From Pelagibacteraceae bacterium (GTDB taxonomy: Bacteria > Pseudomonadota > Alphaproteobacteria > HIMB59), in the NCBI GenBank assembly GCA_002705265.1, contig PAHR01000030.1:1-36224 (forward strand): 36,224 bases of DNA. The letters are read 5' to 3'. Shown here piece by piece: positions 1 through 8,225 of the stretch (position 1 is its first letter; each line of letters opens with the position of its first letter). The notes beneath the pieces are model-generated. The model did no database searches. It was not told the DNA's origin and saw only the letters and a program-made list of their open reading frames with translations. The position numbers and the translations under genes were made by a program.

Positions 1-491
1 TCTGAAAAGTCTGCCATTGGAATTATTTCTTTTACCTGTTCTCTATTTAGAAGCACTGCATCGATACCATTTAATCTCATAGAGTTACCTCTTCTTGCGT
101 AAGCATTTAATTGTGCATCTGTATGAGCTAAATTTATAATTCCTCTTGGTGAATACATAACGTTGTAATTAAGTTCTTGACTTAAGTTTTCCCAAAGCTT
201 CATTCCCAATTCATAAAAATGAGCATTTGCGTCAAACATATAATTTGAACGAAGGATAGTAGTGTTTCTCCCTACGTTCCCTCCTCCAATCCATCCTTTT
301 TCAATGACTGCTATGTTTGTAATATTATGTTCTTTAGCAAGGTAATAAGCGGTGGCTAATCCATGACCACCTCCTCCAATAATGATTACTTCATATTCTT
401 TTTTTGGCTCTGGGTCTTTCCAGGCAACTTCCCAGTTTTGATGATCTGAAAAAGCATTTTTAATTAAGCTAAAAATTGAATACTTCTGCAT
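1..491 (-). CDS. Sarcosine oxidase beta-subunit family protein (SoxB or N-methylglutamate dehydrogenase MgdA), 5' part only
   Basis: FAD-dependent amine oxidase subunit; only the first ~163 residues are in the window and the gene runs off the left edge. The ATG lies at 489-491 on the minus strand. An N-terminal segment (about residues 1-30) leads into a Rossmann FAD motif GGGGHGLATAYYLAK, followed by the hallmark GGGNVGRNTTILRSNY of heterotetrameric sarcosine oxidase beta subunits. Family knowledge: SoxB oxidises sarcosine and feeds formaldehyde to folate, while the paralogous MgdA is a subunit of N-methylglutamate dehydrogenase, which works downstream of methylamine oxidation. The divergent neighbour tmm and the tdm operon make MgdA a serious alternative, but the truncated sequence cannot decide. 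The two divergent genes share 162 bp containing a strong inverted repeat. No good Shine-Dalgarno is seen in front of the ATG. Confidence 0.85.
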   Translation of the reverse strand, partial: MQKYSIFSLIKNAFSDHQNWEVAWKDPEPKKEYEVIIIGGGGHGLATAYYLAKEHNITNIAVIEKGWIGGGNVGRNTTILRSNYMFDANAHFYELGMKLWENLSQELNYNVMYSPRGIINLAHTDAQLNAYARRGNSMRLNGIDAVLLNREQVKEIIPMADFS

Positions 492-552
492 TTTAATTAT
501 TATATTTTACCTTGGAAAGAAATATATAGATCAAAATCAAAACTAATAAACG

Positions 553-573
553 TTGTTTCATATTATGAAACAA
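553..573. promoter_or_regulatory. Perfect inverted repeat, putative operator between soxB/mgdA and tmm
   Basis: Arms TTGTTTCAT and ATGAAACAA (9 bp each) are separated by ATT. This is the strongest of four sites in the window that fit TTTCA-N5-TGAAA (others at 9309, 29671 and 35021). Its place in the divergent promoter region suggests control of one or both genes. The regulator is not encoded here. The dyad also satisfies the loose T-N11-A pattern of LysR-type regulators, but the family is not determined. Confidence 0.6.
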
Positions 574-608
574 AGCTTTTATTTTTATGAAACAAAGGTT
601 TTATTTGT
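565..608. repeat. Tandem direct repeat of 22 bp upstream of tmm
   Basis: Two head-to-tail copies start at 565 and 587, each beginning ATGAAACAAAG and continuing TTTTATTT. I count two mismatches between the copies. The first copy contains the right arm of the inverted repeat at 553-573, so the second copy presents another half-site about two helical turns downstream. This spacing suits a second bound regulator dimer near the tmm promoter (inference). Confidence 0.6.
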
Positions 609-653
609 ATGTTTTTTTTAATACCATAAAAAAAATTTTGGAGGATTTTTGAT

Positions 654-1994
654 ATGACAAAAGTAGCAGTAATAGGTGCTGGCCCAAGTGGACTCGCACA
701 ACTCAGAGCTTTCGAATCTGCAGAAAGAAAAGGTGAAAAAATTCCAGAAGTGACGTGTTTTGAAAAACAAGACGATTGGGGCGGATTATGGAATTATACA
801 TGGAGGACAGGAACTGATGAATTCGGAGAACCTGTTCATTGTAGTATGTATAGATACCTTTGGTCTAATGGACCTAAAGAATGCTTAGAATTTGCTGATT
901 ATACTTTTGAAGAACATTTTGGAAAACCAATAGGATCTTATCCACCAAGAGCTGTATTAAAAGATTATATACAAGGCCGTTTAGCTAAATCTAATTTTAG
1001 AAATAAAATTAAATTTAGAACACCAGTAAGAAGTGTTGTTTATAATAAAGAAAGTGATGATTTCACAATAACTTCACACGATTTAGTAAATGATAAAGTT
1101 TCTTCAGAAAATTTTGATTATGTAATATGTGCTAGTGGTCATTTTTCAACTCCAAACGTCCCTCATTTTGAAGGATTAGATTCATTTGGTGGACGAGTGA
1201 TGCACGCGCATGATTTTAGAGATGCATTAGAATTTAAAGATAAGGATATATTAATAGTGGGAACAAGCTACTCAGCTGAAGATATAGCTTCTCAATGTTA
1301 TAAGTATGGTTGCAAGTCAATTACTATAAGTTACCGAACAAATCCTACTGGATTTCATTGGCCAGAAAATTTTTCTCAGGTACCTTTAATAAAAAAAGTT
1401 GAAGAAGGAAATAAAGTCACTTTTATTGATAGTTCTTCCAAAACTGTAGATGCTATAGTTCTTTGTACAGGGTATTTACATCATTTTCCTTTTTTAACTG
1501 ACGACTTAAAATTAAAAACAAATAATTGCTTGTGGCCTTTAGGAATATATAAAGGAATTTTTTGGGTAGATAATCCCAAAATGATGTATATCGGCATGCA
1601 AGATCAATTTTACACATTCAATATGTTTGATGTTCAAGCTTGGTATGCAAGAGACTATATAATGGAAAAAATAAGTCTGCCCTCAAAGCAAGAAATGATA
1701 AAAAATAATAAAGAATGGAAGGACAGAGAAGAAAAGCTTGAAACTGATGAAGATATGATATGGTTTCAAGGTGACTATACAAAAGAATTGATGGAGGCTA
1801 CAGATTATCCTAACTTTGATATTGAAGGTGTAAATAAAACATTTATGGAATGGGAGGAAGATAAACATAATGATATAATGGGGTATAGAAATAAATCCTA
1901 TAAATCACTTATGACAGGCAATATGGCTCCAAAACATCATACTCCTTGGATTGAAGAACTTAACGATAGTTTTGACTCTTATATGAAAAATTAA
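654..1994 (+). CDS. tmm: Trimethylamine monooxygenase (flavin-containing)
   Basis: Oxidises trimethylamine to trimethylamine N-oxide with NADPH, FAD and O2 in the cytoplasm. The 446 residues match the bacterial Tmm family from end to end as I remember it: FAD motif GAGPSGL at residues 8-14, an early [16 protein letters not shown] block, the FMO signature [11 protein letters not shown] near 178-188, the NADPH motif GTSYSAED near 203, the [12 protein letters not shown] motif in the C-terminal half, and a conserved tail [15 protein letters not shown]. The start is supported by GGAGG about 10 bases upstream. TMAO produced here is the substrate of Tdm, encoded next door on the other strand. The promoter region holds an inverted repeat and a tandem repeat that may bind a regulator. 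Related FMOs act on other amines or indole, but the match to Tmm is specific. Confidence 0.95.
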   Translation: MTKVAVIGAGPSGLAQLRAFESAERKGEKIPEVTCFEKQDDWGGLWNYTWRTGTDEFGEPVHCSMYRYLWSNGPKECLEFADYTFEEHFGKPIGSYPPRAVLKDYIQGRLAKSNFRNKIKFRTPVRSVVYNKESDDFTITSHDLVNDKVSSENFDYVICASGHFSTPNVPHFEGLDSFGGRVMHAHDFRDALEFKDKDILIVGTSYSAEDIASQCYKYGCKSITISYRTNPTGFHWPENFSQVPLIKKVEEGNKVTFIDSSSKTVDAIVLCTGYLHHFPFLTDDLKLKTNNCLWPLGIYKGIFWVDNPKMMYIGMQDQFYTFNMFDVQAWYARDYIMEKISLPSKQEMIKNNKEWKDREEKLETDEDMIWFQGDYTKELMEATDYPNFDIEGVNKTFMEWEEDKHNDIMGYRNKSYKSLMTGNMAPKHHTPWIEELNDSFDSYMKN

Positions 1995-1997
1995 ACT

Positions 1998-2171
1998 TTA
2001 TTTTTTTATAGAGTTATCATTTAACCAAGATTTGTATTTATTGTTTTTTTGGATATAAATTTGATGAACTAGATTCACCCTATCTAAAAAAGATGGGGTT
2101 AAATATCTATCTTCAATTTTTTTTGCAACTTTCTTGGAACAAAAATTAATTTTTTTTGATTTTTTTGTCAT
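1998..2171 (-). CDS. Possible small basic protein of 57 residues, unknown
   Basis: The 326-bp gap between tmm and tdm holds one open frame on the minus strand, from an ATG at 2171 to a TAA at 1998. The product begins MTKKSKKINFCSKKVAKK and ends with a KSWLNDNSIKK tail. It is lysine-rich with no membrane segment. An open frame this long is unusual by chance at this base composition, and the residue mix (W, F, D, R, P present) looks protein-like. Against it: there is no clear Shine-Dalgarno, and I recognise no family. It lies downstream of tdm in the same direction, separated by about 150 bp of very AT-rich sequence in which I see only a weak AT hairpin at 2306-2324. Confidence 0.4.
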   Translation of the reverse strand: MTKKSKKINFCSKKVAKKIEDRYLTPSFLDRVNLVHQIYIQKNNKYKSWLNDNSIKK

Positions 2172-2305
2172 ATAAAAAATTTAAAATTAAAAATTTTTTT
2201 GTAAACTATAAAAAATAAATTTCAGTATATCAGACCAAATAAAAGTTTTTTGGAAATTCATTCAAATTTAAAAAACAACAAAACTTAATTTATCAAAAGG
2301 AGCAG

Positions 2306-2324
2306 GTAATTAAAAATTAATTAC
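2306..2324. repeat. AT-rich inverted repeat at the 3' end of tdm
   Basis: Arms GTAATTAA and TTAATTAC flank AAA and overlap the tdm stop codon. The stem has little GC, so it would be a weak terminator at best. It may be chance in such AT-rich sequence. Confidence 0.25.
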
Positions 2325-4666
2325 GATCTTACTCTAGATTTATCTGGATCATAAAATGGAAATCTTACTACTTTTGCTTTAATTCTTTTTTGATGACCAT
2401 CTAGTTTTCCAATTTCAACTTCAGTATCTATAGTGGAATAATTAATATCAATTTTACAAAGTGCGATCATTTTTTTTAAAGTTGGAGATTTCATGCCGCT
2501 AGTAATTATTCCTATTTGACTCCTACCTCCAACTTCATGAACACAATCACCATGGCCACAAAGTTCGTTGCCTTCAATTTCAAGACCTACAAGAGTTCTC
2601 TGAGGGTTGGCTTTTCTTTTAATTAAATTTTCTTTTCCGATAAAATTATCTTCCTTTGATTTTAAAGGTACAGTAAAACCTATACCTGCTTCAAATGGAT
2701 CAGTTTGATCATCAAATTCATAATTAGCAAAAATTAAACCAGCTTCAATTCTAACTAAATCTAAAGCATCCAAACCCATAGGAGTTATTTGAAATTCTTC
2801 ACCTGCTTTAATAACAGCTTCCCATACCTCAACAGCATGTCTTGGGTGACAAAAAATTTCATAACCAAGTTCCCCTGTATAACCTGTTCTTGAAACCATA
2901 ATTGGAATTCCATTTAACTCATTTAAATTACCTATTGTAAATCTAAACCAACCTAGGTCTTCTAATGTAGTTTGATGTGCGGGTGTCCATGTAATTTTTT
3001 TTAAAATTTCTCTACTCTTAGGTCCTTGAACAGATACATTATGAAGGTTATCGGTGGAAGACTTAATCCAAACTTTTAAATTAAATTCTTTTGCTTTTTC
3101 CCTTAACCATTCACCGCAATATTCATCACCACATATCCATCTAAAGTTAGTATCAGTCATTTTAAATACGGTTCCGTCATCAACCATACCTCCATGCTCA
3201 TAACACATAGCGGTATAAACAACTTGTCCAACAGCCAGTTTCCTAATATTTCTTGTACAAGTTCTTTGCATTAGTTCTTCAGCATCTGGTCCAAGTATTT
3301 CGAATTTTCTTAGAGCGGATAAATCCATAATTATTGCTCTCTCTCGACAAGCTTCATATTCTTGAAGGGCACCATTATTATTATATTTTGTAGCAAGCCA
3401 AAAACCTTTATAGTCAATTATATTTTCAGTTAACTTTGAAACACAAGGGTGAAATCCAGTTTCTTTTGTTAATTTTGGTTCTGAATCAGGCTTCATTCTA
3501 AAGACCCCTCCTTTACTGTAAGGTTTATTTGGTCGATAAATTCTAACAAACATATCTGTACAATTCCATCCATTTGCTGCATCAATATCATCTGGGCAAG
3601 CAGAAGAAACACATACTAAATTCTTTAATGCTTTAAACATAATATAATCGCCCGGTCTTGAAAAAGGTTCATCAAATATTATCGAATTGCTACTATCAAT
3701 AGCTGTATTATAAAATAAATTCACAGCATTCCATCCTAATCGCTTTCTTATAGGGTAATTTTCTAAAGCATAATTAAAATTATCAGAGCAATTTGGATGT
3801 CCAAAATAACCATGGTCATCATAAAACTTAGATGAGCAAGCAATTCCGTATGTATCATGACGACCTACCGTATCTCTTATAACCTCAACCAAAGGATCAT
3901 GATTTTCAGTAAAATATTTTGAATGAAGACCTGGGTTTGAAGATCCTCCCATTATGTATCTGGAATTAGTGGTATCTATTACAGCTTCTTTTCCTTTTTG
4001 TAATTGATTTGCATCAAAAGCAGTAAAATCAGAACACTGTCTTCCATAAATATCTATTATTTGAATATAGTCTCCTTCTTGAACTTCATAGGAATTAGCT
4101 GTTTGTCTTTTAATGAATATTTCTTGAACTGGATCTCCTAGAGGATCAGGGAGTATATATTCTCCTTCTTTTCTATCTTTAATTCTTTCAACAATAACTC
4201 TCAAGTCTGTTGCTGGAATACCTTGACTAATTATATCTTCTTCACCAGGAGCAGAAATAATACAAATACAATTAGAATTGGAAGTAAATTTTTCAATAGA
4301 GTCAATTCTAGCTTCATCAGAAAAAACCAAAATAGATTCTTTAATAGCATTAATATCAATTTTATGTTTTTTTAATTTTAAACGAACCATAGTCGCTGAT
4401 TCATTATCTTTACTTAAAATTGATTTTGTCAAAAATCCATTATGCTCTTTTTTTAAACCTAAAGGGGATAGATCATTCTTTCCATTTTCCAAAAAACATA
4501 CTATTTCTGCTTTTTGATAACCTTCAAGATTTAAAATATGAAATTTATCTCCACTAAATAATTTAATTGCTATAGAACCATTACCTGTAACTGAATATTG
4601 TTCTTGATTATTTGCTAAAGCTGGAAGTCCCGGTTCATAAGGCCTAGAGATTGAAGGAATAATCAT
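2321..4666 (-). CDS. tdm: Trimethylamine N-oxide demethylase
   Basis: Converts TMAO to dimethylamine and formaldehyde, with the formaldehyde thought to be passed to tetrahydrofolate. The 781-residue length and two-part architecture fit Tdm: an N-terminal/middle DUF1989-type zinc region (about 1-380) and a C-terminal GcvT-like folate-binding half (about 400-781). Cysteines 277, 293 and 357 have the spacing I recall for the zinc ligands of the characterised enzyme; other conserved blocks are IYGRQCSDFTAFD near 206 and RTGYTGELGYEIF in the GcvT half. GcvT or DmdA alone would be half this size and lack the first domain. It is the last gene of the minus-strand run tmoX-tmoW-tmoV-smr-tdm, 30 bp after the SMR gene. 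No frameshift or missing motif is apparent. Confidence 0.93.
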   Translation of the reverse strand: MIIPSISRPYEPGLPALANNQEQYSVTGNGSIAIKLFSGDKFHILNLEGYQKAEIVCFLENGKNDLSPLGLKKEHNGFLTKSILSKDNESATMVRLKLKKHKIDINAIKESILVFSDEARIDSIEKFTSNSNCICIISAPGEEDIISQGIPATDLRVIVERIKDRKEGEYILPDPLGDPVQEIFIKRQTANSYEVQEGDYIQIIDIYGRQCSDFTAFDANQLQKGKEAVIDTTNSRYIMGGSSNPGLHSKYFTENHDPLVEVIRDTVGRHDTYGIACSSKFYDDHGYFGHPNCSDNFNYALENYPIRKRLGWNAVNLFYNTAIDSSNSIIFDEPFSRPGDYIMFKALKNLVCVSSACPDDIDAANGWNCTDMFVRIYRPNKPYSKGGVFRMKPDSEPKLTKETGFHPCVSKLTENIIDYKGFWLATKYNNNGALQEYEACRERAIIMDLSALRKFEILGPDAEELMQRTCTRNIRKLAVGQVVYTAMCYEHGGMVDDGTVFKMTDTNFRWICGDEYCGEWLREKAKEFNLKVWIKSSTDNLHNVSVQGPKSREILKKITWTPAHQTTLEDLGWFRFTIGNLNELNGIPIMVSRTGYTGELGYEIFCHPRHAVEVWEAVIKAGEEFQITPMGLDALDLVRIEAGLIFANYEFDDQTDPFEAGIGFTVPLKSKEDNFIGKENLIKRKANPQRTLVGLEIEGNELCGHGDCVHEVGGRSQIGIITSGMKSPTLKKMIALCKIDINYSTIDTEVEIGKLDGHQKRIKAKVVRFPFYDPDKSRVRS

Positions 4667-4696
4667 ATTTAATTTTAACCTAAAATATAAATTTAA

Positions 4697-5029
4697 TCAT
4701 GCAGATATTTTTGAAAAAATGTTTAAAATTACCACACCTATTATAATTAAGAATAAACCTAAAATTCCAGCAAAGTCCATTTGTTCTTTAAAATAAAAAA
4801 TTCCTATTAAAGTTAATAGCACAATTCCTAAAGCTGACCAAATTGCATATACATATCCTATTGAGGTAAAATATTTTAAAGAAAGTGATAAAAAATAAAA
4901 ACAAACCATATATGAAAATACAGTTAAAATACTTGGTTTAAGTAAAGTAAAGCCCTCTGATGCCTTTAGGGAAGCGGTACCAATAACTTCAAATGCTATT
5001 GCTAAGACAAGGTAAATATATTTAAGCAT
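4697..5029 (-). CDS. Small multidrug resistance (EmrE/Qac-type) transporter
   Basis: Inner-membrane proton antiporter of 110 residues with four predicted membrane helices. The essential membrane glutamate is present at E14 (AIAFEVIGTASLK), and the helix-3 signature YAIWSALGIVLL matches EmrE. EmrE-type members export quaternary ammonium and other lipophilic cations. It sits between the TMAO permease gene (8 bp away) and tdm (30 bp away), so it is almost certainly co-transcribed with TMAO catabolism. A role in moving a methylated amine, for example exporting excess dimethylamine or trimethylamine, is an inference from position; a SugE-like guanidinium exporter is less likely given the EmrE-like motifs. 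Confidence 0.85.
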   Translation of the reverse strand: MLKYIYLVLAIAFEVIGTASLKASEGFTLLKPSILTVFSYMVCFYFLSLSLKYFTSIGYVYAIWSALGIVLLTLIGIFYFKEQMDFAGILGLFLIIIGVVILNIFSKISA

Positions 5030-5037
5030 TTAAAGTA

Positions 5038-7095
5038 TCAATCAATACCTAATAATTTTTTTTGTTTTTCTGACCAAGTACGAATTAAATGATCAACTGC
5101 TAAACAAATAAAAGATACGAAAATACCTAGTGTTAAAGCTACTCCAGCTCCATCATTTCTTGATAAAGAACCCATAATAATTTGACCTAGATCTTCAGTT
5201 CCAATTAAAGCACCTAGCACTATCATAAATAAAGAAAAAATAAGTGTTTGATTAATTCCAAGCATAATATGTGGGAAAGCTAAAGGAATTTCAATTGTAG
5301 TCCATCTTTGTAAACGAGAAACACCTGACATTGATGCTGCTTCATGAAGAGAGACGGGAACGCTTTTTAAACCTTCTATTGTGTATCTAGTAGAAGGAAT
5401 TGTTGCATAGATAATAGCAGCTAATAGCACTGAAGTGTCTGTTATACCAAATAATAAAATAACAGGTATAAGATAAACGAAAGAAGGGAAAGTTTGAAAA
5501 AAATCACATATGAATAACATAAATTTTGTTGCTTTTTCACTTTGAGCACTTAATGACCCTACTACTAATCCTATAATAGTTGAAATTACAACAGCAAATG
5601 TTGCCATGTACATTGTAATTAAAGCTCTATCCCAATATTCAGAAAGAGCTATAAATAAAATTAACGGTCCTACTGTAAAAGCAGATCTTAAACCACCAAT
5701 TATATATCCAGTCCCCATGAATAAAATGAAAGTAGAAATTACTGGCATAGCTAAATAAGCTGTCTTCATCGGAAGTAAAACATTGCTTATCAAAAATATA
5801 TTAAAAGCATTCAAATAATAAAAAAAAGTTTCCCAAACCCAATCAACAAAGGCATCTAATAATGGCGATATACTAAAACCCCTCTCATAAGGAATTATAT
5901 ATAAATAATTAATTTCATTAAAATAATTACCTGCATAAAAAGCTATTATAGATCCAATCAATAATAAGATAGAAAAAATAATCAAATATTTATTTTTTTG
6001 AAAAAAACTTAAGTTAGCAAAGTAATTTTTTTGCTTATTTGCCCATGCCAAAGAAAATTTATCTAAAACTACCGCAATAATTACAATACAGATTCCAATT
6101 TCTGCTGCTTTACCAATTTTTAATGAATTTAATGCTAATTTAAGATTAAAACCTAATCCTTTTGCTCCAATAAAAGAAGCTATAACAGTCATAGCAAGGC
6201 ATTGCATAATTACTTGATTTACTCCAATTAATATATCTGTTCTTGCAGTTGGGATTAAAACTTTAAATAATAATTGAAATTTATTGCAACCACTCATCAA
6301 ACCTGACTCAACTACTTCTGGGGAAATTTTTCTTAAACCTAGAATAGTTAAACGAACCATTGGTGGAGTAGCAAAAACAATAGTAGCAATAGCTCCAGCA
6401 TGATCACCGATTCCAAATAAAACCATTACTGGTATAAGAAAAGAAAAATGTGGCATCGTTTGAGCGACATTTAAGATTGGCTGTAAAGCTGCTTCAACTT
6501 TTTTATCTAAATAACCCCATATGCCTAAACTAAGTCCAAATAAAAAACAAATTGGTGCTGTTATTAATACAAAAGACAGGGTTTGCATTGATGGAGCCCA
6601 TTGTCCAAAAATTGATAAATAACAAACTCCTATTCCTGCAAGTAATGCTAAACGAATACCTTGAAGTTGAAACCCTAAGATCATAGCTCCAGATACAACT
6701 ACTGTCCAAGGAAGTGCTGGCCAAGTAAACCATTTATTTGAATTCAGCCATGAGTCACTAATAAATGAACCTAAAGTTTGAACTCCACCTAATAGAATTT
6801 CTCTTACAAAGGTTATAAGAAATAATACTGAAGCAGAAATAGCTCTAGTAACTTCTCTAAAAGCTGCTTTTTTTTCATACATTTCAAAAACTGGATCCCA
6901 AACTTTTATAGGAAACCAATCATATAGAGCACTATAAATTGTATTATTAATCCAAAGTGGGAAGTCTTTAAATAGAGGCGGGAGCCTCCATAGTAAATTG
7001 CTTTCAGATTTAGGAACTAAGAAATAGAAAATTAAAAAAACAAGAAAAAGAATACCAAACTGTAATGGTTTGGATTTCTTTAATTTTTCCTTCAT
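5038..7095 (-). CDS. tmoV: TMAO ABC transporter, fused double permease
   Basis: Membrane component of a betaine-class (ProW-like) ABC importer. At 685 residues it is about twice the length of a single ProW permease and contains two complete permease modules, each with its own cytoplasmic coupling (EAA) loop: GLMSGCNKFQLLFKVLIP in the first half and AASMSGVSRLQRWTTIEIP in the second. Each half also begins with an extra hydrophobic region before the transport domain. The position between the ATPase gene (10 bp) and smr-tdm, and the fused architecture, fit TmoV of the TMAO importer TmoXWV rather than a glycine betaine system. Choline or betaine uptake remains possible without an assay. Confidence 0.85.
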   Translation of the reverse strand: MKEKLKKSKPLQFGILFLVFLIFYFLVPKSESNLLWRLPPLFKDFPLWINNTIYSALYDWFPIKVWDPVFEMYEKKAAFREVTRAISASVLFLITFVREILLGGVQTLGSFISDSWLNSNKWFTWPALPWTVVVSGAMILGFQLQGIRLALLAGIGVCYLSIFGQWAPSMQTLSFVLITAPICFLFGLSLGIWGYLDKKVEAALQPILNVAQTMPHFSFLIPVMVLFGIGDHAGAIATIVFATPPMVRLTILGLRKISPEVVESGLMSGCNKFQLLFKVLIPTARTDILIGVNQVIMQCLAMTVIASFIGAKGLGFNLKLALNSLKIGKAAEIGICIVIIAVVLDKFSLAWANKQKNYFANLSFFQKNKYLIIFSILLLIGSIIAFYAGNYFNEINYLYIIPYERGFSISPLLDAFVDWVWETFFYYLNAFNIFLISNVLLPMKTAYLAMPVISTFILFMGTGYIIGGLRSAFTVGPLILFIALSEYWDRALITMYMATFAVVISTIIGLVVGSLSAQSEKATKFMLFICDFFQTFPSFVYLIPVILLFGITDTSVLLAAIIYATIPSTRYTIEGLKSVPVSLHEAASMSGVSRLQRWTTIEIPLAFPHIMLGINQTLIFSLFMIVLGALIGTEDLGQIIMGSLSRNDGAGVALTLGIFVSFICLAVDHLIRTWSEKQKKLLGID

Positions 7096-7105
7096 TTATG
7101 TTTGA

Positions 7106-8137
7106 TTAGTCGCCAAATAGAACTTTAATAACTTTAGAAGGATTAAGTGATCCTACAACCTTATTCTCTTTTGGATCTATAACATTAAGGGTTTCTTTGC
7201 TATTAAGAATAACCTCAGCTACTTTTTCGATTATATCATTTTTTGAAACGTTAGAATTATTAGAAATATTCGGATCAACTGGATCCATTATTGATTCAAT
7301 TTTTAAAACCTTTTCTCTTGGTACATCTTCTGTAAATTTTTTGACATAATCTGTAGCTGGATTTAAAACAATATTATCTGGGGTGTCTAATTGCTCAATA
7401 ATACCATCTTTCATAATTGCTATTCTATCAGCCAAACGAAGAGCTTCATCAAAATCATGAGTTACAAACATTATTGTTTTATTTAAAACTCCTTGTAATC
7501 TTAAAAATTCATCCTGCATTTCTTTTCTAATCAAAGGATCTAGTGCAGAAAAAGGTTCGTCTAAAAACCAAATATCTGGTTCGACTGCAAGTGAACGTGC
7601 AATACCGACTCTTTGTTGCTGACCACCTGAGAGTTCTCTTGGAAAATAATTTTCTCTGCCTTTTAACCCTACAAGCTCAACCATCTCTAATGCTTTATTC
7701 ATACTATCAGTTGTGTTATTTCCCTTAACTTGTAAAGGAAAGGCAATATTTTCTATAACTGTTTTATGAGGGAGTAAGGCAAAATTTTGGAAAACCATGC
7801 CCATTTTATTTCTTCTAAGCTCTATAAGCTGTTTGCTATTCATTGCGTTAAGATCTTCACCATCTATATAAATTTTTCCAGAAGTTGACTCACCTAGTCT
7901 TGATATACATCTTAATAAAGTAGATTTACCTGAACCTGAAAGACCCATAACAACTAACATTTCACCTTTATGTACTTCAAAAGAAGCATTGTTAACTCCT
8001 ACTATACAACCCGCATCTTGAAATTTTTTAGCATCAACAGCACCTTCTGTGTTCTCTAATAATTTTTTTGCATTGGTTCCAAAAATTTTATAAACAGATT
8101 CACATTTAATTACTGGATTATTTGAACTATTTTGCAT
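7106..8137 (-). CDS. tmoW: TMAO ABC transporter, ATP-binding protein
   Basis: Energises TMAO import. The 343-residue protein has the ProV-type N-terminal extension (about 1-50), Walker A GLSGSGKST, the ABC signature LSGGQQQRVGIARSL, Walker B DIWFLDEP with the D-loop SALDP, and the H-loop VTHDFDEALRLAD. The C-terminal ~60 residues after FTEDVPREKVL are shorter and more divergent than the paired CBS domains of ProV, so osmotic gating like that of ProU/OpuA is doubtful. It lies between tmoX and tmoV. A strong terminator hairpin separates it from tmoX, so its transcript level is probably lower than that of the binding protein. No Shine-Dalgarno is visible before the ATG at 8137. Confidence 0.87.
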   Translation of the reverse strand: MQNSSNNPVIKCESVYKIFGTNAKKLLENTEGAVDAKKFQDAGCIVGVNNASFEVHKGEMLVVMGLSGSGKSTLLRCISRLGESTSGKIYIDGEDLNAMNSKQLIELRRNKMGMVFQNFALLPHKTVIENIAFPLQVKGNNTTDSMNKALEMVELVGLKGRENYFPRELSGGQQQRVGIARSLAVEPDIWFLDEPFSALDPLIRKEMQDEFLRLQGVLNKTIMFVTHDFDEALRLADRIAIMKDGIIEQLDTPDNIVLNPATDYVKKFTEDVPREKVLKIESIMDPVDPNISNNSNVSKNDIIEKVAEVILNSKETLNVIDPKENKVVGSLNPSKVIKVLFGD

Positions 8138-8168
8138 GATATTTTAAGCTTAATTATAACTGTAAAAT

Positions 8169-8201
8169 ATAAAAAAATCCCCCCTCAAATAAGGGGGGAT
8201 T
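8169..8201 (-). terminator. Intrinsic terminator/attenuator between tmoX and tmoW
   Basis: Minus-strand RNA would form a 10-bp GC-rich stem (AATCCCCCCT paired with AGGGGGGATT, hairpin 8176-8201) followed by a U run. It lies directly after the tmoX stop and before tmoW. The usual effect of this layout is high expression of the binding protein and partial read-through into ATPase and permease. Confidence 0.85.
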
Positions 8202-8225
8202 AAAATTAAATTGTATCTAAGTTGA

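Noticed and set aside
4278-4517. Open frame of 79 codons on the plus strand inside tdm
   Set aside because: It is fully antisense to a well conserved part of tdm, has no recognisable domain and no start signal.
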